Below are positions 39,088 to 47,996 of a stretch of DNA of 62,058 bases, in pieces (within the stretch, counting starts at the first letter, position 1; each line of letters begins with the position of its first letter). Source of the stretch: Anaerosolibacter carboniphilus (GTDB lineage Bacteria > Bacillota > Clostridia > Peptostreptococcales > Thermotaleaceae). The notes below the pieces were generated by a model. It saw only the letters and a list, made by a program, of their open reading frames with translations, was not told the origin of the DNA and did not search any database. The position numbers were made by a program, and so were the translations under genes. The stretch spans positions 1 through 62,058 of the forward strand of contig NZ_JACHEN010000032.1 in the NCBI RefSeq assembly GCF_014205875.1, in the 5' to 3' direction.

Positions 39088-39453
39088 TGTTATGGACAGG
39101 AACTTCACAATATAATATGATAAAAAAGAGAGAGTCTAGTGTATGAATCAAGTTTCCCTAAGCCCTGATGGAGATACTTTTTTGATTATTATTCTTTGGT
39201 TTGAAAGTAGTTTACAGATGGAGATGAAATGCTATAATCACATATCCATACAGCATAACTGCTTTTAAAATTGTTCTTATAGAATTAGACGTTTAATACA
39301 TCAATTTGTTGCAAAAAAACAATGCTTTAAAGAGGTAATTATTGGAATTGCTGCTTTGCTAAACTTTTCTATCTATGAAACGCATATTCCAATATACTTT
39401 ATTGATTCTATCGAAAGATGTACCCTCCAAAATAAATCTATTAGAAATGAGAG
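39088..39453. other. Intergenic region without a convincing gene
   Basis: AT-rich, 366 bp. A possible 41-codon frame from ATG 39142 (begins MNQVSLSPDG) has no ribosome site or recognisable family. No hairpin or repeat stands out. The phzF promoter presumably lies in its last third. Confidence 0.4.
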
Positions 39454-40374
39454 ATGCCTATGGAAAAAATTATATATCAAGTAGATGCATTTACAGATAA
39501 AAGATTCGGAGGAAATCCTGCGGGGGTAGTGCCAGATGCCAGAGGATTAACAGATCAACAGATGTTAAAGATCGCTAAGGAAATGAATCTATCGGAAACT
39601 GCTTTTGTCATTCCTATGAAGCAGGATGGCGTAGACTATGAGGTGAGATTCTTTACGCCTGAGCAAGAGGTTGATTTGTGTGGACATGCCACGATCGGTA
39701 CTTTCTATGCTCTTGCTGAAAAAGGATACATTGAAGGTAAGGATGGACTGTTTACTATAAGGCAAAAAACAAAGGCGGGTATTTTACCGGTAGAAATCTA
39801 CTTTAAGAATGACAAGATTGATAAAGTGATGATGACCCAAGCACAGCCTGAATTTCTATCGCATATTACTGATCTAAAGGAGTTGGCAGAAATATTTGGG
39901 ATTGATGAGGCGGATTTTGGGATTGGAAAGCAGATTTTTTATCCGCAGGGGATATCTACAGGACTACCTGATTTGATGATGCCGGTGAAATGTTTAGACG
40001 TGCTAAAGAAGTTGAAGCCTAACAAAGGGAAATTGATAGATTTCAGCAATAGAAATGGACTTGTTGGTGTCCATGCCTTTACTCTAGAAACGGAAGAAAA
40101 GGAATCCTTTTTGGCTTGTAGAAACTTTGCTCCAGCTGTAGGTATTGACGAAGAAGCGGCTACAGGAACATCCAATGGTGCCCTTGGAGCCTTCCTAATT
40201 CGGAATAATATTGTTGAGCTTAAAGATGGATTTACCTTTACTTGCGAACAAGGCTATTATATGGATCGACCAAGCAAAATAGTAGTAAAACTTGAGGGTA
40301 ATAAAGATGATTTTTCTGTCAAAGTAGGAGGCCAGGCGGTGATTACCTTAGAAGGGGTTATCATTTACGCATAA
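39454..40374 (+). CDS. PhzF family isomerase/epimerase
   Basis: 306 aa, two-lobed diaminopimelate-epimerase-like fold. Family blocks: YQVDAFTDKRFGGNPAGVV at the start, the acidic active-site region MNLSETAFV, VDLCGHATIGT near residue 75, and AATGTSNGALGAFL near 235. PhzF-family proteins isomerise or epimerise small metabolites; outside phenazine pathways the substrate is usually unknown, and no phenazine genes are nearby. ATG at 39454 or two codons later. Confidence 0.9.
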   Translation: MPMEKIIYQVDAFTDKRFGGNPAGVVPDARGLTDQQMLKIAKEMNLSETAFVIPMKQDGVDYEVRFFTPEQEVDLCGHATIGTFYALAEKGYIEGKDGLFTIRQKTKAGILPVEIYFKNDKIDKVMMTQAQPEFLSHITDLKELAEIFGIDEADFGIGKQIFYPQGISTGLPDLMMPVKCLDVLKKLKPNKGKLIDFSNRNGLVGVHAFTLETEEKESFLACRNFAPAVGIDEEAATGTSNGALGAFLIRNNIVELKDGFTFTCEQGYYMDRPSKIVVKLEGNKDDFSVKVGGQAVITLEGVIIYA

Positions 40375-40424
40375 GTTTTTCAAATGATTGGAGTCACTTA
40401 AAACGAAGTGGCTCCTTTTGTATA

Positions 40425-40545
40425 GTGAACATAATTGTAGAATGGTGTGTCGTAAGATAGAGGCTGAGATCATATCCTGTAGAGACCTGGCATGCCTGTT
40501 CCACATTGTAGGGTCGATTCACGAATCGACCGTTGTCCATAAATA
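40425..40545. mobile_element. MITE-like palindromic repeat element, copy 2
   Basis: Contains the end sequence TTGTAGAATGGTGTGTCGTAAGAT-like (about 40434-40457) and the unit GTAGGGTCGATTCACGAATCGACC (40509-40532), related to the units at 10463-10490 and 42390-42410. Shorter than copy 1 and probably degenerate. Confidence 0.5.
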
Positions 40546-40687
40546 CTGCCTATTTTGTTGCACATCTTTTATTAAATATGAGTTTAGCTTATAGATCAAA
40601 TTTTGCACGAGAATAATACTGTAGAATCCATATATTCCTATGAAAATTTGATATAATATATAAGGAAGCAAATGAAGGAGGATGGAT

Positions 40688-41002
40688 ATGAGCGAAGAAA
40701 AATTCATGGAAACAGTTTTAGATATTCCAGATGAAATTTATGAAATAGAGTTTACACCTATGGAAGAAAGATTATCGGGCAGTGAATTAGAGTCAGGGTT
40801 TAAAAAGCTAAAAAAGGAGATTGGTGAGGTTGAATTCCAAAAATACTTTAATGTATTGATTGATATTAAAAAATACCAGAAAGATATGTGGATTATTACC
40901 TTTAGTGAAAACCACTGTGCAATCATTATAAGGGAATATTATGATATTTTAAAAAATGTCTTTGACGTAAGCAATATCCGTGTAATTGTTCAGTCCAGAT
41001 AA
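40688..41002 (+). CDS. Small protein resembling stand-alone DnaA domain I
   Basis: 104 aa, acidic N terminus, no membrane segment. ATG at 40688 is 6 nt from AAGGAGG. Residues about 40-101 align by eye with domain I of the DnaA in this window (its residues 15-81), without a gap over some 49 positions: EIGEVEFQKYF against [11 protein letters not shown], then the same spacing of hydrophobics and of IREYYDIL against LEARYANLI. It has no AAA+ or DNA-binding domain. Domain I of DnaA mediates self-association and binds helicase and regulators, so this could be a modulator of initiation. The relation is an eye alignment, not a database hit. It lies between two parS sites. Confidence 0.6.
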   Translation: MSEEKFMETVLDIPDEIYEIEFTPMEERLSGSELESGFKKLKKEIGEVEFQKYFNVLIDIKKYQKDMWIITFSENHCAIIIREYYDILKNVFDVSNIRVIVQSR

Positions 41003-41099
41003 GATACATATCTTCCATTGGAAGAACATAATGAATCTTTTCTAAATAAAATGTAAGCAGAATAAAGTTTCAAAGGTTTTTATCATAAAAAAGGAAAAT

Positions 41100-41115
41100 T
41101 GTTTCACGTGAAACA
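41100..41115. other. parS: parS site 2
   Basis: Second perfect TGTTTCACGTGAAACA, 2.07 kb from the first and about 12 kb from the origin. Confidence 0.97.
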
Positions 41116-41172
41116 TTAAATGCAATAAAGATATTTTGGAGATGCTTTAAAGATATTTATGGGGGTGAAATG

Positions 41173-42321
41173 ATGATTTATTTGGATAATGCTGCAACCA
41201 CTTTCCCGAAGCCGGAGGCAGTGTATCAAGCAGTAGATCAGTGTATGCGTGGTTTTGGTGCCAATCCTGGAAGATCTGGACACAAGATGGCATTAGACGC
41301 TGGAAGGGCGATCTATAAAACAAGAGAATTGTTGTGTAGATTGTTTAATATCGACAATCCTATGCAGGTAATATTTACAAGCAATGCAACGGACTCATTA
41401 AATCTTGCTTTAAAAGGAGTGCTTAAGGCAGGAGATCATGTTATTACCACCAGCATGGAGCACAATTCAATGATACGTCCCATCATGTCCTTAAAGGAAA
41501 TTGGAGTGGAGCATACCGTTGTGCAGTGTAGTGAAACTGGTGAACTAGACCCTGAAAAGATAAGAGCTGCAATTCAACAAAACACAAAGCTTATTGCGAT
41601 GACCCATGCATCAAACATCACAGGGACATTAATGCCAGTGGCTAAGGTAGGGAAGATCGCAAAAGAAAAAGGTGTTTTGCTATTGGTGGATGCGGCACAA
41701 ACAGCAGGAATCTACGCCATCGATGTAGAGGAGATGCAGATTGATCTATTGGCAGCCCCGGGGCATAAAGGGCTCATGGGTCCTCAGGGAACAGGAATTC
41801 TTTATATTCGAGATGGGATAGAGCTAAGACATATGAAAGAGGGCGGTACTGGCAGTAAGTCAGAGTCTCTGCTACAACCAGAAATCATACCTGATCGCTA
41901 TGAAAGCGGTACCCCCAATACACCAGGAATTGCAGGGTTAGGCGCGGGTATAGAATTTATTCTATCCACAGGATTAGATAACATCCGAAAGCATGAAGAA
42001 GATTTAACGGCTCATATGCTTTCAGAGCTAAAGAAAATCCAAGGGATAAAAATATATGGACCTCAGGATCATACAAAGCAGGCGGCGGTAATATCCATTA
42101 ATATTGGTGAAGAGGATTCTTCAGAAGTAAGCTATGTATTAGATAAGGTGTTTGAAGTTGCTGTCCGTTCTGGGCTTCATTGTGCTCCATTGGCCCATCA
42201 AACCATAGGGACCTTTGAGCAAGGAACAGTAAGATTTAGTATTGGATACTTTAATACAAGGGAAGATATTGATAAAGCCATAGAAGCATTAAAGAAGATT
42301 TGTGAGGAATTAGTGGTGTAA
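41173..42321 (+). CDS. Cysteine desulfurase family protein (class V aminotransferase)
   Basis: 382 aa PLP enzyme, related to NifS/SufS. N-terminal YLDNAATTFPKP; active-site Lys in AAPGHKGLMG near residue 200; sulfur-accepting Cys loop RSGLHCAPLAHQTIG near residue 340. It belongs to the compact clade typified by Enterococcus EF2568 rather than to the iron-sulfur-cluster IscS. These release sulfur or selenium from (seleno)cysteine for unknown acceptors; no scaffold gene adjoins. Second ATG (41173) is better spaced from GGGGGTGAA than the first. Confidence 0.88.
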   Translation: MIYLDNAATTFPKPEAVYQAVDQCMRGFGANPGRSGHKMALDAGRAIYKTRELLCRLFNIDNPMQVIFTSNATDSLNLALKGVLKAGDHVITTSMEHNSMIRPIMSLKEIGVEHTVVQCSETGELDPEKIRAAIQQNTKLIAMTHASNITGTLMPVAKVGKIAKEKGVLLLVDAAQTAGIYAIDVEEMQIDLLAAPGHKGLMGPQGTGILYIRDGIELRHMKEGGTGSKSESLLQPEIIPDRYESGTPNTPGIAGLGAGIEFILSTGLDNIRKHEEDLTAHMLSELKKIQGIKIYGPQDHTKQAAVISINIGEEDSSEVSYVLDKVFEVAVRSGLHCAPLAHQTIGTFEQGTVRFSIGYFNTREDIDKAIEALKKICEELVV

Positions 42322-42351
42322 GATATCGTGTGAATATTTTATGATATTAGT

Positions 42352-42487
42352 AGTGAACGTTTGTAGAATGATGCGACATAAGATGGTTCCGTAGGGGGTG
42401 CCCATTGGGCGTCAATGATGGGGTCATTACCAGGCAGAACGGATGTGCAATGCACGCTCCTGCGATATGGCGCATTTTTATATGATG
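42352..42487. mobile_element. MITE-like palindromic repeat element, copy 3
   Basis: Ends TTTGTAGAATGATGCGACATA (from about 42360) and, inverted, CGATATGGCGCAT (42463-42475). Inside are GTAGGGGGTGCCCATTGGGC (42391-42410), a CATTACCAGG segment and GGATGTGCAATGCACGC. The end matches copy 1 (ATGCGACATA). No coding capacity. Confidence 0.6.
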
Positions 42488-42490
42488 TGT

Positions 42491-42526
42491 AAAAGAGTCT
42501 GTGATGAAAATACAGACTCTTTTGTT
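42491..42526 (+). terminator. Terminator after the cysteine desulfurase gene
   Basis: AAAAGAGTCTGT (42491-42502) with ACAGACTCTTTT (42512-42523). It lies beyond the MITE-like element, which therefore sits in the transcript's 3' region. Confidence 0.8.
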
Positions 42527-42679
42527 ATTAGTGAAATAACATGAGATATAAAAGGACTGTATTAAAATGACATAGAAAAAAATAGTAGATGAATTCAAGC
42601 GACAAGTTCTTTCATTTTTTGTCAGTCCATGAGATAATAAATACGTTAAAATATCTTAAGTGGAATTGAGGGGATCGGT

Positions 42680-43207
42680 GTGGATTTATTATTTAACTTC
42701 ATAAAGGAAAATGGGGAATTATTCATCCTATACAGTGGGGTTGCCAACATTTTTCTACTCATCATGTGGATCGTCCAGATGAGCAAAACCTCTAGATTAG
42801 ATAAAAAGTATAGCGATTTGGCAAAAGGATTAGATGGAAAAAACCTAGAAGAAATTATTTATCGTTATTATGAAAGAATCGATCAGGCGGATATTCATAT
42901 GAACAAAATAGACCAGCGATTGGGAATGATAGAAGGCAAATTACTGAAGAGTATTCAAAAGGTGGGTATGATACGTTACAATGCTTTCAATGATACTGGG
43001 GGAGATCTAAGCTTTTCTATTGCACTCTTGGATGAAGAGCATAATGGCTTTATTCTAACAAGTATTTATGGTAGAAGCAGCACGACGGTGTATGGAAAGC
43101 CTGTGAAGAAAGGGAAGTCATCCTACACCCTTTCAGCAGAAGAGCTCCAAGCGTTAGACCGTGCCAAGAATAATTCTCTAGATGAATATGCTAAAGCAAT
43201 TTCTTAG
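42680..43207 (+). CDS. DUF4446 family protein
   Basis: 175 aa, one N-terminal membrane segment (about residues 15-33, LYSGVANIFLLIMWIV) followed by a charged, partly coiled-coil stretch and a globular C-terminal domain (GGDLSFSIALLDEEHNGFILTS, YTLSAEEL). This matches DUF4446, usually encoded near parA-parB in Clostridia; no function is known. GTG start with GAGGGG upstream. It is 9 bp ahead of the lipid-kinase gene, probably co-transcribed. Confidence 0.85.
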   Translation: MDLLFNFIKENGELFILYSGVANIFLLIMWIVQMSKTSRLDKKYSDLAKGLDGKNLEEIIYRYYERIDQADIHMNKIDQRLGMIEGKLLKSIQKVGMIRYNAFNDTGGDLSFSIALLDEEHNGFILTSIYGRSSTTVYGKPVKKGKSSYTLSAEELQALDRAKNNSLDEYAKAIS

Positions 43208-43216
43208 GAACTTTGA

Positions 43217-44092
43217 ATGGATTGGATGTTCATCATTAACCCTGTTGCTGGGAAGGGAAAAGGGAGAATCATTGCTCAGCAGATTCATCAATTCATGAAG
43301 GATAAAGTTATCCCCTATGACATACGGTTTACCCGATACAAAGGAGATGGAGAAATCCTAGCAAAGGAAGCGGTGATAAGGGGTTGTAGCACGATCATTG
43401 CTGTAGGTGGAGATGGAACCATCTATGAGGTGATCAATGGTATGGGGCTTAAAACTGCTGCATTAGGCATCGTTCCCAGTGGAACAGGAAATGATTTGGC
43501 CAAGACCCTAGGCATACCAAAAAGTCCCATGAAGGCATTAAAGATTATCTATGGAGGACATAAGGTAATCATTGATTGCGGTCAGGCCAATGGACGGTAT
43601 TTTCTAAACGTAGCTAGTGTAGGTTTAGATGCAGAGATTGTAAAGGAAACGGAAAATATTAAAAAATATATAAAAGGACCCTCCGCTTATGCGGTTGGCG
43701 TATTGAAGACGCTGTTACATTTTCGAAATAAAGAAATTCTCCTAGAGATTGATGGGATACAAATTAAGCGGCAGATCATGCTTGTGGCAGTAGCCAATGG
43801 CAGATATTACGGTGGTGGAATGAAAATCGCACCACAAGCAGAAATCGAAGATGGATATTTTGATATATGCATTATCAATAGGATATCCAAGGGTAAGCTG
43901 CTAAGACTGTTTCCTACTATTTTTTCTGGAGAACATATGAAGATAAAAGAAGTAGAGTTAATCAGAGGAAAAATAATAAAGATAAGTGGAATAGAGAGGC
44001 TAATGCTGAATGTAGATGGTGATATTGTTGGAGAAGCGCCTGTATCTATAGAAATCTATCGTGGTGGAATAGAGGTTTTTGTACCCCAGTAG
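43217..44092 (+). CDS. Diacylglycerol kinase family lipid kinase (YegS/DgkB-like)
   Basis: 291 aa. INPVAGKGKG at the N terminus, the catalytic GGDGTIYEVINGM near residue 58 and PSGTGNDLAKTLG near 85 identify the DAGK catalytic family. Such enzymes phosphorylate diacylglycerol or related lipids at the membrane, recycling lipid from lipoteichoic acid or phosphatidylglycerol metabolism. Substrate not certain. The site before the ATG is weak (AGGAA), suggesting coupling to DUF4446. Confidence 0.92.
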   Translation: MDWMFIINPVAGKGKGRIIAQQIHQFMKDKVIPYDIRFTRYKGDGEILAKEAVIRGCSTIIAVGGDGTIYEVINGMGLKTAALGIVPSGTGNDLAKTLGIPKSPMKALKIIYGGHKVIIDCGQANGRYFLNVASVGLDAEIVKETENIKKYIKGPSAYAVGVLKTLLHFRNKEILLEIDGIQIKRQIMLVAVANGRYYGGGMKIAPQAEIEDGYFDICIINRISKGKLLRLFPTIFSGEHMKIKEVELIRGKIIKISGIERLMLNVDGDIVGEAPVSIEIYRGGIEVFVPQ

Positions 44093-44190
44093 ATCCTAGA
44101 CATATAGAATCAGGTATTTTTAGAATGTTTTTTTAAAAAAGGGTATAAAGGATAAACCTTCTAGTCATAATACACCTAGGAGGTGTTGAA

Positions 44191-44457
44191 ATGCCTAAGG
44201 TCATAGCTATTCCACCCGGACTAGAAGCAGTAGGAAAACAATTAGAAGCACGGGGGTACGAGGTTGTTGATGAACGCTATCAAGGGTACGTGGACACCAT
44301 ATTGTATGATAGCAATTATAGCAAACTTGGTTACCTAACGAATTTTGATAATGTCATTGACATGGATCAAGGAGCCCTTGTGGTGAATGCAAGAGGAAAA
44401 AACGTAGATGAAATCATCGAGGCCATCGAACGAGGGAGTTATGAATCTTTATTTTAA
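44191..44457 (+). CDS. YkuS-like protein (UPF0180)
   Basis: 88 aa. Opening IPPGLEAVGKQLEARGYEVV and the ending VNARGKNVDEIIEAIERG match the UPF0180/YkuS family of small cytosolic proteins of spore-forming Firmicutes. Function unknown. Good AGGAGGTG site. Terminates at a hairpin shared with the convergent yyaC gene. Confidence 0.88.
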   Translation: MPKVIAIPPGLEAVGKQLEARGYEVVDERYQGYVDTILYDSNYSKLGYLTNFDNVIDMDQGALVVNARGKNVDEIIEAIERGSYESLF

Positions 44458-44473
44458 ATGAAAAGAAAATTTG

Positions 44474-44512
44474 AGGAGCAGGCAAGCTTAGAATAGTCTT
44501 GGCTGCTCCTTT
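44474..44512. terminator. Bidirectional terminator ykuS-like/yyaC
   Basis: AGGAGCAG (44474-44481) with CTGCTCCT (44503-44510) plus inner partial pairing; overlaps the yyaC stop. Confidence 0.6.
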
Positions 44513-45108
44513 GCATTTTCATGAAGGTATTTCCAAAGGCCATACTGAATGCCATCGGAGATGGTATCCGCCATCTTCATGACAAGACTTAAACGGGTGT
44601 TTTGAAGGACGATATATTCCATAAAGCCACCCAGATTAACAATACCAGTAACATGGATATCTCCAACAGGAGGAAGGTCTTTATTTACACCTGCACCAGG
44701 TCGCAGGGGACCATGGGACATATTAATGCAGCCTACACGTTCTACTTTACCTAAGCAGGCATCAATGGCAATAACGAAAGGTTTTTTATATGAACGATAA
44801 ACATGATCGATGGAGTTTTTTAAATTTTTTGCATGGACAGGATCATCCAGGGTACCATGGACAAATACATTTTGATATCTCTTTAGTATTCGTTGTAACT
44901 TATAGCCGATCAAAGGGCCGAGAGAATCACCAGTGGAACGATCTGTTCCAATACACATAATGACCAAATCACCATACTGTTCAGTATTATAGTATGTATG
45001 CAAATAGTCTATAAAGATCTTACTAAAGGCAGAAGCCGCCATAGGTGTTTGGACATTGACGGAATGATCTGTGGTGGGTGTAATCGCATTCATGATAGTT
45101 TGTACCAC
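44488..45108 (-). CDS. yyaC: Spore protease YyaC (DUF1256)
   Basis: 206 aa. The CIGTDRSTGDSLGPLIG block near residue 52 and AIDACLGKVERVG with GPLRPGAGVNKDLPPVGDI define the YyaC family, related in fold to the germination protease/hydrogenase-maturation protease group. It is sporulation-associated and close to spo0J in B. subtilis as well. Minus strand, against its neighbours. A sporulation-type promoter is expected, but I could not place one with confidence. Confidence 0.92.
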   Translation of the reverse strand: MVQTIMNAITPTTDHSVNVQTPMAASAFSKIFIDYLHTYYNTEQYGDLVIMCIGTDRSTGDSLGPLIGYKLQRILKRYQNVFVHGTLDDPVHAKNLKNSIDHVYRSYKKPFVIAIDACLGKVERVGCINMSHGPLRPGAGVNKDLPPVGDIHVTGIVNLGGFMEYIVLQNTRLSLVMKMADTISDGIQYGLWKYLHENAKEQPRLF

Positions 45109-45423
45109 TCCCTTCTAGTTTAATATATTAAAGTTTGTCCGAAACATGCCTATAAAATACATAATAAAAAGCTCAAGGGAAAGGGAGGGCTTTAAGAAAG
45201 ATAGCAAAAGCGGATAAAAGACGAACTTCCCAACAGTATGAAAAAAAGCATGAAGGGATAAAATAGAAATGAAATAATGATTTCCAGAAAAAACGGAAAT
45301 TTTTCTTTTTTTTCAAGACAATTCAATATTGAAAATAGAGAAGTTACTGTCTATTAGAGAGAATGTATTTAAAATACATAAATATACACAAGCAGATTTT
45401 TGTTGAGGGAGCTGAAGAAAGTC
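45109..45423. other. yyaC-flavoprotein intergenic region
   Basis: 315 bp, AT-rich. Holds a terminator-like hairpin on the plus strand (ATTTCC/GGAAAT, 45280-45300, then a T-rich run to 45313) with no gene upstream of it, and a SigA-like promoter at 45329-45357. The hairpin may end antisense or upstream transcription. Confidence 0.5.
45329..45357 (+). promoter_or_regulatory. Promoter of the reductase gene
   Basis: TTGAAA (45329-45334), 17-nt spacer, TATTAG (45352-45357). Confidence 0.55.
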
Positions 45424-46491
45424 ATGACAACAAGGACAGCAATCTATGATGTAGTTATTGTTGGAGCAGGACCTGGAGGGGCAACGGCAGCAAGGGAGCT
45501 AGGAGATAAAGGACTAAACGTTCTGATGATCGATAAAAAAATTTTTCCCAGAGATAAGACATGTGGGGGGTTTGTTCCAGCAAAGGCATTGAATGAATTA
45601 GGATTCAATTTACCAAGAGAGTTTATACGCAATGAAATCTACAACATATCCCTATATGGCAAAGGATTAGGAAAGTCAAGCTATCATAGCAATGAACCAT
45701 TGGGAGTTACCATCCCTAGAATAGATCTAGATCAATTTCTAGTCAATAAGGCCATAGGGCAAGGAGTACGTTTTATAGATGAAACGCGATTTTATCATAT
45801 GGAGCAACAAAGAAATATATTTAAAATATATACTTCTTCTGGAGAGTATTATTGCAAAATTCTTCTTGGTAGTGATGGGGTCTTTAGCAAGGTAAGAAAA
45901 TACGTAGGGGATTATCCCTCTATAAGCCCATACAAAACTGGTTTTACGATTAGTTCAATACTGGAAAAAAAACAAGGGGACTCCAATGATGATTTTAAAT
46001 TATTTGGTATTCCTGTGGCATTTTCTATGGGTTGGGCGATTCCCATGGGAGAGAAGGCTATCAATGTTGGAATTGGAGGCCCTATGTTTAAGAAACAGGA
46101 ACTGCTAGAGGAATTTCAAGATTATATGAAAAGGTTAAATGCAATTTATCAATTAGAGGATACAAAGATAAAAATAAAGGGTGGATTTTTACCAGCAGGA
46201 GGTTTTAAAAGAAGAATTGTGAAAGATAATATTCTGCTGGTTGGTGATGCAGCGGGCTTTGCAGACCCCCATACAGGAGAAGGTATCTATTATGCAATTC
46301 GAAGTGGAAAGATTGCAGCAGAGGAAATTAAGAAAGGAAATCTGATGTCATACCAGGAACGATGCATTAAGGAGTTCTCACCTCGATTTAAAAAGGCACT
46401 ATTTGAAACAGCCCTAGGATTCAGAAAAGAATATATGGATATAAAGATATTAAGGGAAAGAAAATGTAAATCCTTTGTAAGGCTCATGTAA
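45424..46491 (+). CDS. Geranylgeranyl reductase family FAD-dependent oxidoreductase
   Basis: 355 aa. N-terminal dinucleotide fold VVIVGAGPGGATAARELG, then DKTCGGFVPAKAL, and the second FAD motif LLVGDAAGFADPHTGEGIYYAI near residue 275. This is the geranylgeranyl reductase/halogenase-like flavoprotein family, which often saturates isoprenoid chains but has other members. The ATG at 45424 is chosen; a TTG at 45400 is also possible. With YtpB and a polyprenyl synthase in the same window an isoprenoid substrate is attractive, but that is inference. Confidence 0.85.
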   Translation: MTTRTAIYDVVIVGAGPGGATAARELGDKGLNVLMIDKKIFPRDKTCGGFVPAKALNELGFNLPREFIRNEIYNISLYGKGLGKSSYHSNEPLGVTIPRIDLDQFLVNKAIGQGVRFIDETRFYHMEQQRNIFKIYTSSGEYYCKILLGSDGVFSKVRKYVGDYPSISPYKTGFTISSILEKKQGDSNDDFKLFGIPVAFSMGWAIPMGEKAINVGIGGPMFKKQELLEEFQDYMKRLNAIYQLEDTKIKIKGGFLPAGGFKRRIVKDNILLVGDAAGFADPHTGEGIYYAIRSGKIAAEEIKKGNLMSYQERCIKEFSPRFKKALFETALGFRKEYMDIKILRERKCKSFVRLM

Positions 46492-46617
46492 AGCTGCAAA
46501 AATATAATTCGGGACTCAAAATAAATAAAAAAGAATTTAAAAAAAGAGGATTCTAAGAAAAAAAGGAGAATTTATAAAAACATCGTATTCAAAATATTTA
46601 TTGGGGGTCGACATTGC

Positions 46618-47922
46618 ATGGAAATTTTAAGCTTGGGGGAAAAGATCAAGCTGCACCGAAAGAGATTGAACATGACACTAAAAGATCTGGCCGGAGATCG
46701 TATTACAGCTGCCCAGATCAGCCATATAGAAAGAGACAAGTCCTACCCGAGTCAGGACCTGTTAAAATATTTTGCCAAACGGCTTGATGTCACGGTGGAC
46801 TATTTAGTCGAAACCAGAGAAGCACAGTTGAAAAGACATTGTGAAGCCATTTTATTAGAAGCTGAAACTTTAGTCTATAAAGAGAATTATGAAAAAGCTA
46901 TTGCAAAGATTTCTAGTATGGTAGAGCTTACGGAAAAATATGAAGTGTTAGCCATAGATGCAAAAGCAAAATATCTATTGGGGACTATCTACTTGAAAAG
47001 TAAAGAAAATGTAAAGGCAGCTCGCTATCTGGAAGAAAGTATGAGGCTTTATACACGGGTTGGAGATTATGAAGGCGTGATACTAAGTTATCTACAGCTA
47101 GGTACCGCCTATTATAATAAAAACTATTTCCATTCTGCCCTAGACAAGTTCAATCAGGCAGAAGTAGTCATTCACAAGAGAAAAATGGTAGACAAAGAAC
47201 TGGAATTCAAAACTTATTACCATATTTCCCTTTGTTATGTAAACTTGGGAAAAGGAAATGAAGCCATAGATTATGCCTTAAAGGCCAAAGAGATACAGAA
47301 ACAAATTGAAAATTCCTATGAGTATGGTGAGACATTATCCTTATTGGCTTCAGGACATATGGAAAATGGAGATGTAGAGATGGCCATGAAATGCTTAGAA
47401 AAGGCTTTGGAGATGTACAAGCAAAGCAATGAAAAGAAGGAGCTGGCTCTCATCGAAGATAACTTAGGTCATATCTATATGAAAACTGAAAAATATGATC
47501 AAGCTTTAGCGCATTTAGACAAAGCCTATCATTTAAAGAAAGAAATACAGGATGATTCCTTGGCAGATACTATACTGGCCTATGCCAATTATTATATTCA
47601 TAAAAAAGATTATGATCAAGCGCATCTGTTAATTTCTGAAGCTTTAGAAATTGGAGAAGAACGTGATGAGGAAAGATATAAAGTAAATGCACTAAAAAGT
47701 AAAGCAAAAATCTATAAGGAAATGGCAGAAAATCATAAGGCTATAGAAATCATTGAAGAAATTATTGAACTTTTGAGGAAAACAGAGATGCCTAAAGAAT
47801 TAGCAAAAAGCTATCTAGAATTGGCAGAACTGTTTGCATTGATAGGAGAAGACCATAAAAGTGTGGCGTGTTATCAAAAGGGAGTAGATATTCTGAAAAA
47901 AGTATTTGTTATTAGCTTTTAA
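46618..47922 (+). CDS. HTH (XRE)-TPR transcriptional regulator
   Basis: 434 aa. The N-terminal helix-turn-helix (about residues 8-65: LGEKIKLHRKRLNMTLKDLAG...ISHIERDKSYPS) is followed by about eight tetratricopeptide repeats (e.g. AKYLLGTIYLKSKENVKAARYLEESMRLY and EDNLGHIYMKTEKYDQALAHLDKAY). This is the RRNPP-like layout used by peptide-sensing regulators. No cognate small secreted peptide gene is evident on either side. It lies immediately upstream of the aro operon. ATG has GGGGG at 10 nt. Confidence 0.88.
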   Translation: MEILSLGEKIKLHRKRLNMTLKDLAGDRITAAQISHIERDKSYPSQDLLKYFAKRLDVTVDYLVETREAQLKRHCEAILLEAETLVYKENYEKAIAKISSMVELTEKYEVLAIDAKAKYLLGTIYLKSKENVKAARYLEESMRLYTRVGDYEGVILSYLQLGTAYYNKNYFHSALDKFNQAEVVIHKRKMVDKELEFKTYYHISLCYVNLGKGNEAIDYALKAKEIQKQIENSYEYGETLSLLASGHMENGDVEMAMKCLEKALEMYKQSNEKKELALIEDNLGHIYMKTEKYDQALAHLDKAYHLKKEIQDDSLADTILAYANYYIHKKDYDQAHLLISEALEIGEERDEERYKVNALKSKAKIYKEMAENHKAIEIIEEIIELLRKTEMPKELAKSYLELAELFALIGEDHKSVACYQKGVDILKKVFVISF

Positions 47923-47933
47923 GAAAATCAGAG

Positions 47934-47959
47934 GAGCAGAAATGAATCTGCTCTTTTTT
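47934..47959 (+). terminator. Terminator after the HTH-TPR gene
   Basis: GAGCAG-AAATGAAT-CTGCTC followed by six Ts. Confidence 0.88.
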
Positions 47960-47996
47960 AGCACATAGGAAATCTATGGAATTGGACAAACTATTA

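Noticed and set aside
39142..39267. Small frame beginning MNQVSLSPDG after parB
   Set aside because: No ribosome site, hydrophobic patches without family pattern; kept only as a remark in the gap entry.
40388..40594. 68-codon frame on the plus strand after phzF
   Set aside because: It runs through the MITE-like element and has no ribosome site.
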